Position numbers and translations under genes: made by a program | Shown here: piece after piece, positions 16,841 to 27,804 of the stretch | How the letters are laid out: every line of letters begins with the position of its first letter | How positions within the stretch are numbered: position 1 is the first letter of the stretch | The notes under the pieces: model-generated | What the model saw: the letters and a program-made list of their open reading frames with translations, nothing else | What the model was told of the DNA's origin: nothing | Database searches by the model: none | NCBI RefSeq assembly: GCF_002025665.1 | Contig: NZ_CP018786.1 | Location: 1,736,001-1,800,000, forward strand | Direction of reading: 5' to 3' | DNA from: Chryseobacterium indologenes | GTDB taxonomy: Bacteria > Bacteroidota > Bacteroidia > Flavobacteriales > Weeksellaceae | Length of the DNA: 64,000 bases

Positions 16841-17506
16841 TTATGGTCTGAACAGATGGATGGCTCTTGCAAACGGATAGAAAGAAAACCATTCCTGAAA
16901 ATAAAAATACATCAGAACAGCGGTTCCGGCGCATAAAATCACTGGAAGAATATAAGACTCTGCACGGTAAGGAAGTTTTTTTGGAGTTGCTAAAACGCTG
17001 ATGACAAGTAAACCCAAAGCACCTACTGCAATGACTCCAATTTCGGGACTGTATCTGGAAGTGGTACCAAAGTCGAAATGCGAAAGCAGAACGTATTTTT
17101 GAAACATAAAAAAAAGAAAACCAAATGCCAGTGCTAAGAAGCTTGCAGGATATTTTTTTAGTTTAACTAAATTAAGGAATAGTAAAATAGCCCCCGGAAT
17201 TGGAGAGAAAAAAACGGTGCTGACAACAATAGTCATTCGTGAATAAAGACTGATGGCCTCCGGATCTTCTGTGATATGGTCTTTCCAGGTTTCTACTTCT
17301 TCTGCATGTTTGGCTTCCTCTTCCTGTTTTTTATGCTGAATCAATTGCTGAACAGCTGTTTTTTCCATTTCACTGAAAGTACGCCCTCTTTCTTCCAGAA
17401 TTTCAAAAGCGATCTGAACGGCTTCCGGAACAAAGCGGTTGCCTTCTTTTAAATATCCTTCTAATTCCTGATTGGAAAGCTTTCTCAGAACATTTCTATT
17501 GACCAT
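16841..17506 (-). CDS. Hypothetical membrane protein with an N-terminal helical domain
   Basis: I do not recognise a family for this 221-residue protein. Residues 1-95 are charged and helical (LRKLSNQELEGYLKEGNRF, then a Glu/Lys-rich coil). Four hydrophobic helices follow at roughly 90-112, 118-135, 152-168 and 180-200. The N-terminal segment resembles the short repeats of DUF2007-type or Bacteroidetes membrane proteins, but this is weak. It lies just downstream of metG in the same direction, separated by the metG terminator. Confidence 0.65.
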   Translation of the reverse strand: MVNRNVLRKLSNQELEGYLKEGNRFVPEAVQIAFEILEERGRTFSEMEKTAVQQLIQHKKQEEEAKHAEEVETWKDHITEDPEAISLYSRMTIVVSTVFFSPIPGAILLFLNLVKLKKYPASFLALAFGFLFFMFQKYVLLSHFDFGTTSRYSPEIGVIAVGALGLLVISVLATPKKLPYRAESYILPVILCAGTAVLMYFYFQEWFSFYPFARAIHLFRP

Positions 17507-17522
17507 AAGCTGTGTATAAAAG

Positions 17523-17550
17523 AAAGGCTGCTTCTTGTGAAACAGCCTTT
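17523..17550 (-). terminator. Terminator after metG
   Basis: AAAGGCTG (17523-17530) and CAGCCTTT (17543-17550) pair around a 12-nt loop. Read on the minus strand a TTTCTTTT run follows. It sits 20 bp after the metG stop. Confidence 0.75.
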
Positions 17551-17570
17551 GATCTTTATAAGGATTTTAA

Positions 17571-19607
17571 TTATCCGATCTCAATACCGTTTTCAACATT
17601 GCTGTCATCCGGTGTTACGAAAGATAATTTTCCGTCTGGTTTTGTTGTTAATAATAACATTCCCTGAGATTCAATTCCTCTGATTTTTCTTGGAGCAAGG
17701 TTCAGAAGGATCATCACCTGCTTCCCGATTAATTCTTCAGGAGTGAAACTTTCTGCAATACCAGAAACAACAGTTCTTACATCTACTCCTGTATCTACAG
17801 TAAGTTTTAATAATTTATCTGCTTTTTCTACTTTTTCAGCTTCTAAAATGGTTGCTGTTCTAAGGTCTATTTTAGTAAAGTCATCAAACGTGATCTCCTC
17901 TTTCATAGGGTTTGCGTTAGGGTTTGTTTTTTTATTGTTTTGTTTTGTGTCTTCCAGCTTTTGGATCTGAGCTTCAATGACATCATCCTCAATTTTTGAG
18001 AAAAGAAGAGATGATTCGTTGATTTTGTGCCCTGTTTCAATTAATACTGATTGGTTTTCAATAGAATTCCAGTCTTTCTTTTCAACATTGAACATGTTTA
18101 ATAATTTTTCGGAGCTGAAAGGCATGAAAGGCTCGCATAACTGAGCTAAAGCAACAGCTATCTGCGCCCCGACGAATAAAGATTGAGCTGCTTTTTCAGG
18201 ATTGTCCTTAATGGTTTTCCAAGGTTCTTCTGTCTGAAGGTACTGGTTTCCAAAACGGGCAAGGTTCATTAATGCAGTTAATGAATTTCTGAATTCATAA
18301 TTTTCAAGGAATCCTGAAATTTCTTTTGCAGATTTACTTATTTCCTGCAATTCAGGACTGTTGATATCACCTTGTGGAATAATGCCATCATAATATTTAT
18401 GAATAAGAACCGCAACTCTGTTGATGAAGTTTCCGAAGATTCCTACCAATTCAGAATTATTCTTCGTTTGGAAATCCTTCCATGTAAAGTTGTTGTCTTT
18501 AGTTTCCGGAGCTGATGAAAGAAGAGCATATCTTAAAACATCCTGTTGTCCAGGGAAGTCTTCTACATATTCATGAGCCCATACTGCCCAGTTTCTTGAC
18601 GTTGAGATTTTATCGTTCTCAAGGTTCAGGAATTCAAAAGCAGGAACATTTTTAGGCAAGATATAATCTCCATGCGCTTTCATCATTGAAGGGAAAATAA
18701 TACAGTGGAAAACAATATTATCCTTTCCGATAAAATGTACCAGATCGCTTTCTGGACTTTGCCAGTAATCTTTCCAGTCTTTTCCGTTTTTCTCTGCCCA
18801 TTCTTTAGTGAAAGAAATATAACCGATAGGAGCATCAAACCATACATATAATACTTTTCCTTCAGCATTCGGAAGAGGAACCGGAACTCCCCAGTTAAGG
18901 TCTCTGGTCATCGCACGAGGCTTAAGGCCATCATTTAACCAAGATTTAACCTGTCCGTATACGTTAGGCTTCCAGTCATCTTTATGACCTTCAATGATCC
19001 ATTCATTGAGGAAATCTTCGTATTCGTTTAATGGCAGGTACCAATTTTTTGTTTCTTTAAGGATAGGAACATTTCCACTAAGCATTGATTTCGGATTAAT
19101 CAGTTCAGAAGGAGAAAGGGTAGAACCACATTTCTCACACTGATCCCCGTAAGCGTTTTCGTTACCACAATTAGGACAAGTTCCTACAATATAACGGTCA
19201 GCAAGGAATTCTCCTGCCTGCTCATCAAAATACTGCTCAGAAATTTCTTCCGTGAATTTTCCTTTCTCGTATAAAACCTTGAAGAAATCCTGGCTGGTTT
19301 CATAATGGTTTTTAGACGTTGTTCTGGAATATTCATCAAATGAAATTCCAAGGTCAGAAAAAGATTTTTTAATGATCTCGTGATATTTGTCAACGATATC
19401 CTGAGGAGTAACTCCTTCTTTTTTTGCTCTTATGGTAATAGGAATTCCGTGCTCATCTGAACCACAGATAAACGCTACATCTTTTCCTAATCTTCTCTGA
19501 AATCTTGCGTAAACATCCGCAGGAATATAAACACCTGCCAAATGTCCTATATGAACCGGACCGTTTGCATAAGGCAAAGCTGCCGTAATCATCTTTCTGT
19601 TTGACAT
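17571..19607 (-). CDS. metG: Methionyl-tRNA synthetase with C-terminal tRNA-binding domain
   Basis: The 678-residue enzyme charges tRNA-Met. The HIGH motif is HIGHL (H19-H22). The KMSKS loop is KISTS in NDKISTSRN, a common variant. A zinc knuckle with paired CPNC and CEKC lies at about 143-160. After a linker rich in Asn/Lys, the last 110 residues are an OB-fold tRNA-binding domain ([20 protein letters not shown]), as in the dimeric long form of MetG. ATG 19607 gives the expected start, as N-terminal [16 protein letters not shown] precedes HIGH. It is monocistronic or co-transcribed with the downstream hypothetical gene through the terminator. Confidence 0.98.
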   Translation of the reverse strand: MSNRKMITAALPYANGPVHIGHLAGVYIPADVYARFQRRLGKDVAFICGSDEHGIPITIRAKKEGVTPQDIVDKYHEIIKKSFSDLGISFDEYSRTTSKNHYETSQDFFKVLYEKGKFTEEISEQYFDEQAGEFLADRYIVGTCPNCGNENAYGDQCEKCGSTLSPSELINPKSMLSGNVPILKETKNWYLPLNEYEDFLNEWIIEGHKDDWKPNVYGQVKSWLNDGLKPRAMTRDLNWGVPVPLPNAEGKVLYVWFDAPIGYISFTKEWAEKNGKDWKDYWQSPESDLVHFIGKDNIVFHCIIFPSMMKAHGDYILPKNVPAFEFLNLENDKISTSRNWAVWAHEYVEDFPGQQDVLRYALLSSAPETKDNNFTWKDFQTKNNSELVGIFGNFINRVAVLIHKYYDGIIPQGDINSPELQEISKSAKEISGFLENYEFRNSLTALMNLARFGNQYLQTEEPWKTIKDNPEKAAQSLFVGAQIAVALAQLCEPFMPFSSEKLLNMFNVEKKDWNSIENQSVLIETGHKINESSLLFSKIEDDVIEAQIQKLEDTKQNNKKTNPNANPMKEEITFDDFTKIDLRTATILEAEKVEKADKLLKLTVDTGVDVRTVVSGIAESFTPEELIGKQVMILLNLAPRKIRGIESQGMLLLTTKPDGKLSFVTPDDSNVENGIEIG

Positions 19608-19941
19608 TTATAGTAAAGTTTTGACTGCAAAGATAAGGAATATCTGTTGAATACCGCTATTGGTGGCATTATTATGATGAAGAAAGCAAATTTAAGGAGC
19701 TGAATATGAAATTAAGTTAAACAGTTGTTTAACATTATCTTAATTTAAAACAAATATTATGCAATGCATAAGACGTTGTAAATTATTGGATTTTAAAAAA
19801 CTAACTAAAATCGGTTTCGTAATATACATAATTTTAACTAAAATTATATTAAATTTATAATAATTCTAATTTTTTTTTAAATTGCGAGTCTGGCTTTAGG
19901 CTAAAATAAGACTGAAAACGAAACTATAAAAAAATAAGATT
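19608..19941. other. Divergent intergenic region between metG and susC
   Basis: This 334-bp AT-rich region must carry both promoters. It includes AGTCTGGCTTTAGGCTA (about 19888-19904), related to the GGCTTTAG words of the repeats elsewhere in the window, and AAGACT soon after, which can pair with AGTCT. No clear TAnnTTTG box could be set for susC. Confidence 0.5.
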
Positions 19942-22803
19942 GTGAAGAATTTTACAACAGTATTAAAAATCGCGCCCGCTTTTTTACTGGCCAGTACAGT
20001 AATGCACGCGCAGAAAAAAGATTCTCTTCCTCAGGAGAAGAAAATAGAGGAGGTGGTCTTAGTAGGATATGGGAAGCAGAAGAAATCTGATCTTACGGGT
20101 TCTATCACTGCGGTCTCTGAAAAGGACTTTAATAAAGGTGCTATTGTTTCAGCCGATCAATTAATTACCGGTAAGGCTCCTGGTGTAAGAATAACCAATG
20201 CTGGTGGGTCACCAGATTCAGCTCCCAATATAAGAATTAGGGGAGGATCTTCTTTTAGTGCTAATAATAATCCCTTGATTGTTATTGATGGTGTTCCTTT
20301 AGATACCAATAACCCAGCGGGTGTAGGTAACCCTTTGAATCTGATTAATCCAAATGATATTGAATCTTTTTCAATATTAAAAGATGCTTCTGCAACAGCA
20401 ATTTATGGAAACAGAGGTTCAAACGGTGTTATCATCATTAAAACAAAAAGAGGTGGTGGCAAACTTAAAATTAGTTTGAATACTAATGTTTCTGTAGGTA
20501 CAGTAACAAGATATATTGATGTTATGAATGCTGATGAGTTTACAAAATTCATCAATCAAAATTATCCTAACTACAATTATTTATTAGGTGTTGGAGGAAG
20601 TTCTGCAAATCCAACACAACCGGGTACAATCTACAATACAGATTGGCAAAAAGCTATTTATAGAAACTCTGTATCTTCAGATAATAATTTGAGTATATCA
20701 GGAAGCTTGTTTAATAAAGTTCCTACAAGACTGTCAGTAGGTTATAATAGAACGGAAGGGGTTATTAGAACAAGTGATTATGAGAGATTTTCGACAGGAT
20801 TAAACATTACCCCTTCATTTTTTGATAATCATTTAAAAATTGATATTAGCTTAAAGGGATTATTTTCCAAGCTTAATGCAATTGATGACGGAGGGGCTAT
20901 TGGAGGGGCAATCAATATGAATCCTACGCTTCCAATTTATCAGTCTCAGACTAATTTAACAGGTGACCCATACAATAGATTCGGAGGTTATTATCAGAAT
21001 ATTGTTTTAAAAGGAAATCAATATCTGATTCAAGGACAGAGTAATCCTTTGGCGATTCTTATGCAAAGAAGCTCGCCACAAAAGATTGCTAAATTTTTAG
21101 GTAATGCTGAGATTAATTATAAATTTCATTTTTTACCTGACCTGAGAGCTATTGTTAATTTAGGTTTAGAAGCTTCAAGATCTAATTTAAAAACAGTTTA
21201 TTCAGATAATGCAGTGGCAACGTATAGGAATCCACAAAATTTATTTGTTCCTAATGATTATGTATTCAGTCCTGGAATTGATTATGCAGAACATCAGAAT
21301 ATTGTAAATCAAACAATGGATGCCTACTTGGTATATGAGAAAAAATATTCAGGATTTCTTTCTCACTTCTTAGTGCAAGGAGGATACTCCTATCAGAATT
21401 TTAAAAATGATGGATATAAAGATCAATATAGGTATGATGATGTGACAGGACATAGAGTTCCAAACCCAGGCACTGCTTTGAATCCAACGAACAGATATTA
21501 TAATGTATTAAATTTACAGTCATTTATAGGAAGAGCAAATATTGATTTCTATGATAAATATTTGTTTACATTAAACTTCAGAGCAGATGCATCTTCTTTA
21601 TTTCAAAAAGGTGAACGATGGGGTTATTTTCCAGGGGTAGGTTTTGCCTGGAAAGTTAATAAAGATTTCTTCACAGAATCTTCTTCTGTAAAAGATCTGA
21701 AATTAAGATTGGGATGGGGAAGAACAGGTAATGCTGATATTGTGAGTGTAGCTGGATTTTATCCTTCAAGCCCTTATTTCTCGATTGGTGGCTCCAATTC
21801 ACAATATTTTCCAGGAGTTGGAACATACAGTGCATTGCCATTTAATCCTGGTTTAACATGGGAGACTACAGAAACCTGGAATGCTGGAATTGATTTTTCA
21901 TTCTTCAGCCAGGATAGAATATCAGGAAGTATTGACGTCTACAAAAGAAAAACAACAAATCTTTTAGCAAAAGTACCATTGCCGGCAGGGCAAGGTTTAA
22001 GTAATGAATTTACTACCAATGTAGGGTCTCTTGAAAATAAAGGGGTTGAATTCAATTTGACAGTAGTTCCTGTAAAAACTGAAAATTTAAATTGGTCTGT
22101 TTCAGGTAATTTTGGTTATAATGATTCCAAGATCTTAAGTTTAGGTGATGTTAGCTATTTTCCTGATAACTCAAGTACACTTCCAATTGGTACGGGGATA
22201 AAAATTGCAAATAATGCAATAGGCTATCAACCTTATTCGGCATGGGTATTACAACAGGTTTATGATGCAAATGGTAAACCGCTTGATAATGTATATGTAG
22301 ATAGAAATAACGATGGGATTATTAATGAGAAAGATAGGTATTATAAGGCAATAAGACCAAGGTGGACATATGGTTTCAGTACTTCTTTAACTTATAAAAA
22401 CTGGGATCTTAATGCCGCTTTCAGAGGACAAATAGGAGGATTAATCTATAATACTAGAAAACTTGCGCAAGGCTTTAAAAGCTATACCGTTCCTCAAAAC
22501 TCACAAAACTTAAATAATGTGCTTACTTCAACCGCAGATTCTCCATTTACATTATCAGATAATCTGTACTTCTCAGATTATTTCTTAGAAGATGCTTCAT
22601 TCTTGAAACTTGATAACGTAACGATAGGTTATCTGTTTAAAAATGTATTTAAGAATACTAATGTAAGAGTATATGGTTCTGTAAATAACGTTTATACATG
22701 GACTAATTATTCCGGGCAGGATCCTGAAAACTTTACAGGTATTGATAATAATTTTTATCCAAGACCAAGAACTTATACCATTGGATTTAATTTTAATTTC
22801 TAA
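19942..22803 (+). CDS. SusC-family TonB-linked outer membrane transporter
   Basis: The 953-residue receptor imports oligosaccharides (here probably starch/maltodextrins) with TonB energy. It uses a GTG start (19942), giving a signal peptide ending MHAQ. The TonB-box/plug starts at once with EEVVLVGYGKQKKSDLTGS, then the plug (IRIRGGSSFSANNNPLIVIDG; ILKDASATAIYGNRGSNGVI) and a barrel closing YTIGFNFNF. It lacks the N-terminal CarboxypepD_reg-like domain (about 80 aa) that many SusC proteins carry. The next gene starts 13 bp downstream and is its SusD partner. Confidence 0.95.
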   Translation: MKNFTTVLKIAPAFLLASTVMHAQKKDSLPQEKKIEEVVLVGYGKQKKSDLTGSITAVSEKDFNKGAIVSADQLITGKAPGVRITNAGGSPDSAPNIRIRGGSSFSANNNPLIVIDGVPLDTNNPAGVGNPLNLINPNDIESFSILKDASATAIYGNRGSNGVIIIKTKRGGGKLKISLNTNVSVGTVTRYIDVMNADEFTKFINQNYPNYNYLLGVGGSSANPTQPGTIYNTDWQKAIYRNSVSSDNNLSISGSLFNKVPTRLSVGYNRTEGVIRTSDYERFSTGLNITPSFFDNHLKIDISLKGLFSKLNAIDDGGAIGGAINMNPTLPIYQSQTNLTGDPYNRFGGYYQNIVLKGNQYLIQGQSNPLAILMQRSSPQKIAKFLGNAEINYKFHFLPDLRAIVNLGLEASRSNLKTVYSDNAVATYRNPQNLFVPNDYVFSPGIDYAEHQNIVNQTMDAYLVYEKKYSGFLSHFLVQGGYSYQNFKNDGYKDQYRYDDVTGHRVPNPGTALNPTNRYYNVLNLQSFIGRANIDFYDKYLFTLNFRADASSLFQKGERWGYFPGVGFAWKVNKDFFTESSSVKDLKLRLGWGRTGNADIVSVAGFYPSSPYFSIGGSNSQYFPGVGTYSALPFNPGLTWETTETWNAGIDFSFFSQDRISGSIDVYKRKTTNLLAKVPLPAGQGLSNEFTTNVGSLENKGVEFNLTVVPVKTENLNWSVSGNFGYNDSKILSLGDVSYFPDNSSTLPIGTGIKIANNAIGYQPYSAWVLQQVYDANGKPLDNVYVDRNNDGIINEKDRYYKAIRPRWTYGFSTSLTYKNWDLNAAFRGQIGGLIYNTRKLAQGFKSYTVPQNSQNLNNVLTSTADSPFTLSDNLYFSDYFLEDASFLKLDNVTIGYLFKNVFKNTNVRVYGSVNNVYTWTNYSGQDPENFTGIDNNFYPRPRTYTIGFNFNF

Positions 22804-22816
22804 AAGCACTTAAAAA

Positions 22817-24376
22817 ATGAAAAATACTAAATATAAAGTACTGGCTCTTTTGGCTTTCTTAGCAATAAATACTGCTTGTCTTAATGATTTGGATACAGAG
22901 CCTAAAGTAGAACAAACTTTAGAAAACCTATTGGCGGCAGATCCCAATGCTGTTGAAGGGCTATTGTCGAGATTATATGCGAGTTTTGCACTTTCAAGTG
23001 TGGAAGGTCCTGATAAATCGGATATTTCAGGTGCGGACCCTGGAGAATCACCATTTGTAAGAGGACTTGTTAATCTACAGGATTTCACTGCAGATGATAT
23101 GAAAAACAGATGGGGAGACAACGGATTGGATCAGTTGACAACAACTGCCAACTGGACTTCCAATAATAAGTTTTTCAAGTATGTCTATGATAGGATTTAT
23201 TATACCGTTCCACAGGCAACAAATTTGATTCTTATTATGAAAAGTGATAAGGTAAATTATGCCAATAAAAATCAGGTGGTTGATGAACTTAGATATTTAA
23301 GAGCATTATCTTATTACTATTTAATTGATCTTTTTGGAAAAGGAGCTTTGGTCACGGATGAAAATTTTAATACAAGTGCCCTTTTACCAGAAACATCAAG
23401 AAAAGATCTTTTTAATTATGTTGAAAGTGAATTATTGGCAATAGAAGCTACTCTGCCTGCTTCAAACTCATATGGAAGAGCGAATAAAGCCTGTGCAAGA
23501 ATGCTTTTAGCTAAGCTATATCTAAATGCTGAAATATATACGGGAACACCTAGATATAGTGATGCGGCCAATTTTATTAATAAAATTATTAGTGAAGGAG
23601 GATATCAGCTAGAAACTAATATCAGAAAGAATTTTTCTTCAGATAATAACACTTCTAAAGAAATTATATTCCCACTTTTAGCAGACGCTGTTTCCAGCCA
23701 AAGTTTTGGTAATACAACTTATCTTGTAAATGGAAGTATAAGTACAGATACAATGGTTCCTGCTGACTTTGGAGCTAAACAGGGTTGGGCAGGTCACAGA
23801 GCTACAAAAGCTTGGTATGGATTATTTGGAAATAGTATTGCAGATCTTCAGGCAAGTCCTGATAAAAGAGCTAAGCTGTTCTGGACTCAAGGTCACAACT
23901 GGGAAATGAATGATTATAAAACATGGTCTGATGGATTACCATCTGATAAATTCTGGAACAAAGATTCAAATGGAGCAGGTGGAGCAACTGATTTTTCTTC
24001 TACAGATTTTCCATTATTCAGATTGGCAGATGTTTATTTAATGTATGCTGAATGTGCTTTAAGGGGAGCTGCTGGAACAACGGTCCCACAAGGGTTGATA
24101 TACTTGAATCAGGTAAGAGCCAGAGCAGGGGCAACAGCATTAAGTGCAATAACTCTGGATGTGGTTTTAGATGAAAGAGCCAGAGAATTGAACTTTGAGG
24201 GAATGAGAAGACAGGATCTTATCAGATTTGGTAAATTTACAGGAGGTACTTACTTATGGCCTTGGAAAGGAGGAGTGAAAAACGGAACTTCAATTTCGGA
24301 TAATTATAAAATATTCCCAATTCCAAGTACTGCTTTACAATCGAACCCTAATTTAACTCAAAATCCAGGTTATTAA
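22817..24376 (+). CDS. SusD/RagB family surface lipoprotein
   Basis: The 519-residue protein has a lipobox with Cys21 (NTACLNDLDTEP) and the TPR-rich SusD fold. Landmarks include AKLYLNAEIYTGTPRYSDA and the conserved C-terminal LDVVLDERARELNFEGMRRQDLIRF. It sits over the SusC barrel as a lid and binds the glycan at the cell surface. It lies between SusC (13-bp gap) and the SusE-like gene (17-bp gap), the standard order for a starch-type locus. Confidence 0.96.
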   Translation: MKNTKYKVLALLAFLAINTACLNDLDTEPKVEQTLENLLAADPNAVEGLLSRLYASFALSSVEGPDKSDISGADPGESPFVRGLVNLQDFTADDMKNRWGDNGLDQLTTTANWTSNNKFFKYVYDRIYYTVPQATNLILIMKSDKVNYANKNQVVDELRYLRALSYYYLIDLFGKGALVTDENFNTSALLPETSRKDLFNYVESELLAIEATLPASNSYGRANKACARMLLAKLYLNAEIYTGTPRYSDAANFINKIISEGGYQLETNIRKNFSSDNNTSKEIIFPLLADAVSSQSFGNTTYLVNGSISTDTMVPADFGAKQGWAGHRATKAWYGLFGNSIADLQASPDKRAKLFWTQGHNWEMNDYKTWSDGLPSDKFWNKDSNGAGGATDFSSTDFPLFRLADVYLMYAECALRGAAGTTVPQGLIYLNQVRARAGATALSAITLDVVLDERARELNFEGMRRQDLIRFGKFTGGTYLWPWKGGVKNGTSISDNYKIFPIPSTALQSNPNLTQNPGY

Positions 24377-24393
24377 TTTAAAAACTAAAAAAA

Positions 24394-25506
24394 ATGAAAA
24401 AAATATTCAATGTTTTATTAGTGACTATGGTAGGTTTATACCTTATCTCATGCTCTAAGGAGGAGGATAAAATAGAGTTAAATAATACTTCACAGGCTAA
24501 AATAACTTCAGATAAAACTTCTGTAGTACTTGATGAAACGAAAGCAGGACAAAATGCAATGACTGTCACTTGGGAAAATCCAACTTTTAATCCAAGTGTG
24601 GGATTCAACAATTCTCTACAGTTTGCAGTAGCCGGAACAAGTTTTGCAACAAACGTACTTCAGGATCTGCCTTTAGACCAAAAAACTTTCTCACTTACTC
24701 ATTTGCAGCTTAATAACATCCTAGCACAGCTGAATGTTGCACCTGATACAGCAAAGCCTATTGAAGTGAGAATGAGAACAGCATTAAACAGCACTACTTT
24801 CTTTTATTCTAATGTAGTTACTGTAAATATGACAGGGTATAAGCCAAATCCGGATCTTATTTATCCAAAAATAAATGTTCCCGGAGGATATGCCGGAGCA
24901 GCAGGATATGCAGATTGGGAGCCAACCAATTCACCCAATTTATTTTCACCTGAGAAGAATGATAAATACAGAGGATTTATTTATGTAACTAATCCCAATA
25001 GTGAGTATAAGTTTACAATTAATCAAAGTTATACTGGAGATAAGGGAGACGATGGTACTTTTACAGGGAAATTAGTGGAAACAGGAGAAGTTAATGTAAA
25101 AGCTGTTGCGACAGGAGCCTATTACATCAATGTAAACTGGGCTGCTAATACCTATTCTTCAGTCATTGCCAACTTCGGAGTTATCGGAGATGCAACGCCT
25201 ACGGGATGGGGATCAGATACTGATTTTGTATATAATCCTGCAACCAAAACTTTTGTGATTAATTCTATTGCATTATCAAGTACCGGAGTATTTAAATTCA
25301 GAGCCAATGATGATTGGACAATGAAATTCCAGCCAAAAGATGCAGATCAGACTCTGGTTTCCGGAACTGCTGTTCAGTCTTATTTAAGCGCAGAGAACAC
25401 GGTAACAGGAGATCCTGCCTATAAAGTGTCACAGGCAGGTAATTATAAAATTGAACTGGATTTACACAATTCAGCATATTACAAACTAACCATTACTAAA
25501 TTGTAA
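24394..25506 (+). CDS. SusE-domain outer membrane glycan-binding lipoprotein
   Basis: The 370-residue lipoprotein (lipobox YLISC, Cys20) has the N-terminal SusE domain (about 30-145, including TVTWENPTFNPSVGF) and a C-terminal SusE/SusF-type carbohydrate-binding module (about 260-370, GVIGDATPTGWGSDTDF ... FRANDDWTMKFQP). SusE and SusF tether starch at the cell surface. It is the third gene of the SusC-D-E operon and is followed by the GH97 gene after an 83-bp gap. Confidence 0.9.
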   Translation: MKKIFNVLLVTMVGLYLISCSKEEDKIELNNTSQAKITSDKTSVVLDETKAGQNAMTVTWENPTFNPSVGFNNSLQFAVAGTSFATNVLQDLPLDQKTFSLTHLQLNNILAQLNVAPDTAKPIEVRMRTALNSTTFFYSNVVTVNMTGYKPNPDLIYPKINVPGGYAGAAGYADWEPTNSPNLFSPEKNDKYRGFIYVTNPNSEYKFTINQSYTGDKGDDGTFTGKLVETGEVNVKAVATGAYYINVNWAANTYSSVIANFGVIGDATPTGWGSDTDFVYNPATKTFVINSIALSSTGVFKFRANDDWTMKFQPKDADQTLVSGTAVQSYLSAENTVTGDPAYKVSQAGNYKIELDLHNSAYYKLTITKL

Positions 25507-25589
25507 ATTAAACTAAACAAACTAAAATAAAGCAAAGTGCTGCTTTACCGTGGCACTTTATCTATTTTTTAAGTTAATAAATAGTCATT

Positions 25590-27746
25590 ATGAAGAAAAT
25601 TACAGTTGGAGCACTTTTGCTCTCAATGATGTTTACAGGTGTGAAAGCCCAATCTTTAAAATCTCCGGACGGGAAATTTGAAATGAATTTTCAGCTGAAA
25701 GAAGGAGTTCCTTACTACAACCTTAAGTATAACGGTGCAGTAGTAGTTGAAGATTCTAAATTGGGATTGAGATTATTTAAAGACACAGCCATAAAATTCG
25801 CTTCTGAGATTGCCAAACCAGAAGATGCAAAATACGATCTGAACAACGGTTTTGCAAAGACAGATGAAAAAAGAGACTCCAAAAATGAAATCTGGCAGCC
25901 GGTTTTAGGAGAAAAGAAAAATTATATCAACCACTACAACGAACTGGCAGTTACCCTGAATCAGGCTTCTACAGACAGAAGTATTGTGGTGAAATTTAGA
26001 TTATTCAATGATGGTCTTGGTTTCAGATATGAATTTCCGCAACAGAAAAACCTTAATTATTTCGTCATCAGAGAAGAAGATTCTGAAATTGATTTCCCTA
26101 CCGATATGAAAGCATGGTGGATGGTTGCAGATTACGATTCTCAGGAATATCAGTATCAGGAAACTAAAGTTTCTGAAATCCCTTCAAAATGGGACAAAGC
26201 ATACGATGCAAATGCTTCACAATCATTGGTGAAAAATGCAGTTCAGTCTCCTTTAATGCTTAAAAAAGAAGGAAAAGAACCTTTATATATTAACGTTGCT
26301 GAAGCTGCTGTATTAGATTATCCGGCTTCACACCTTGAGGTTGATGCACAGAATTTTAAATTCAAAACGCATTTGACTGCCGACAGACAGGGAGCGAAAG
26401 GATATATTCAGACTCCGTCAGTAACGCCTTGGAGAACGATTATTGTAGCTCCGAAAGCAGAACAGGTGATGGATTCTAAAATGATCTTTAACCTTAACGA
26501 ACCTACAAAGTACACTGATACTTCTTATATCCACCCTACAAAATACATGGGAGTTTGGTGGGAAATGATTATCGGAAAATCACAATGGGCTTATTCTACT
26601 GCTGAAAATGTTCATTTAGGTAAAACAGACTTCGCGAAATTAACTCCAAACGGAAAACATGCAGCCAACAATACAAAAGTTAAAGAATATATTGACTTTG
26701 CTGCAGAAAACGGGTTCCAGGGATTATTGATCGAAGGATGGAATATCGGTTGGGAAGACTGGTTCGGACATTCAAAAGAATTTGTTTTTGATTTTATTAC
26801 TCCTTACCCGGATTTTGACATCAAAATGTTGAATGAATATGCGCATTCAAAAGGAATTAAACTAATCATGCACCATGAAACTTCAGGTTCTGCAACGAAC
26901 TACGAAAGATGGGCAGACAAAGCATTCCAAACGATGAACAAATATGGATATGATGCTGTGAAAACCGGATATGTAGGAGATATTATTCCTAGAGGAGAAC
27001 ATCACTATTCTCAATGGACTATCAACCATTACTATAGAATTGCAGAAAAAGCAAATGATTATAAAATCATGGTGAATTCTCACGAGTCCGTACGTCCTAC
27101 AGGAGAAAGCCGTACTTACCCGAACTATATCTCTGCAGAAGCAGCCCGTGGAACAGAGTATGAAGCATTCGGAGGAAATAAACCAGATCATCAGACGGTT
27201 CTTCCGTTTACAAGATGGATGGGAGGTTCTATGGACTACACGCCGGGAATTTTCCAGACAAAGTTAGACTACTATTTCCCTGGAGATAACCGTTTTGTAA
27301 AAACTACACTGGTAAAACAGCTGGCTCTTTATGTAACAATGTATATGCCGCTTCAGATGGCTGCAGATCTTCCTGAAAACTACAAAAAGCATATGGATGC
27401 ATTCCAGTTTATCAAGGATGTGGCAGCAGATTGGGATGATACCAAAATTTTATCAGCAGAACCTGGTGATTATGTGGTTACAGCGAGAAAAGCAAAAGGT
27501 ACTGAAAACTGGTTTGTAGGAGGTATTACCGATGAAAACAAACGTGAGTATACAGTAGACTTCTCTTTCTTAGATAAAGGAAAAAAATATGAGGCAACCA
27601 TCTATGAAGATGGAAAAGATGCTGATTATATTGATAATCCTCAAAGCTATAACATCTACAAAAAAGAGATTACAAGTAAGTCAAAAATTAATTTTAAAAT
27701 GGTAAGAAGTGGCGGTTTCGCAGTTTCAATTAAACCAGTAAAATAA
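25590..27746 (+). CDS. GH97 alpha-glucosidase (SusB-like, inverting type)
   Basis: The 718-residue enzyme has a signal peptide (ending GVKAQ), the N-terminal beta-super-sandwich, the (beta/alpha)8 barrel and a C-terminal domain. Three acidic residues, E430 (IMHHETSG), E499 (VNSHESVRP) and E523 (GTEYEAF), are spaced 69 and 24 residues apart. That is exactly the spacing of E439, E508 and E532 in Bacteroides SusB, the inverting base pair and acid, so this should be an inverting alpha-glucosidase on maltooligosaccharides in the periplasm. The gene lies downstream of SusE and ends with a strong hairpin. Confidence 0.94.
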   Translation: MKKITVGALLLSMMFTGVKAQSLKSPDGKFEMNFQLKEGVPYYNLKYNGAVVVEDSKLGLRLFKDTAIKFASEIAKPEDAKYDLNNGFAKTDEKRDSKNEIWQPVLGEKKNYINHYNELAVTLNQASTDRSIVVKFRLFNDGLGFRYEFPQQKNLNYFVIREEDSEIDFPTDMKAWWMVADYDSQEYQYQETKVSEIPSKWDKAYDANASQSLVKNAVQSPLMLKKEGKEPLYINVAEAAVLDYPASHLEVDAQNFKFKTHLTADRQGAKGYIQTPSVTPWRTIIVAPKAEQVMDSKMIFNLNEPTKYTDTSYIHPTKYMGVWWEMIIGKSQWAYSTAENVHLGKTDFAKLTPNGKHAANNTKVKEYIDFAAENGFQGLLIEGWNIGWEDWFGHSKEFVFDFITPYPDFDIKMLNEYAHSKGIKLIMHHETSGSATNYERWADKAFQTMNKYGYDAVKTGYVGDIIPRGEHHYSQWTINHYYRIAEKANDYKIMVNSHESVRPTGESRTYPNYISAEAARGTEYEAFGGNKPDHQTVLPFTRWMGGSMDYTPGIFQTKLDYYFPGDNRFVKTTLVKQLALYVTMYMPLQMAADLPENYKKHMDAFQFIKDVAADWDDTKILSAEPGDYVVTARKAKGTENWFVGGITDENKREYTVDFSFLDKGKKYEATIYEDGKDADYIDNPQSYNIYKKEITSKSKINFKMVRSGGFAVSIKPVK

Positions 27747-27767
27747 TTGTAAAGATACACTAAGGTG

Positions 27768-27804
27768 CCCCGGTTTATCGAATTTTCGATGGCCGGGGTA
27801 TTTT
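27768..27804 (+). terminator. Terminator after the susCDE-GH97 operon
   Basis: CCCCGG (27768-27773) pairs with CCGGGG (27793-27798). Inside, ATCGAA (27777-27782) pairs with TTCGAT (27785-27790). A TATTTTTATTTA run follows. Confidence 0.8.
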
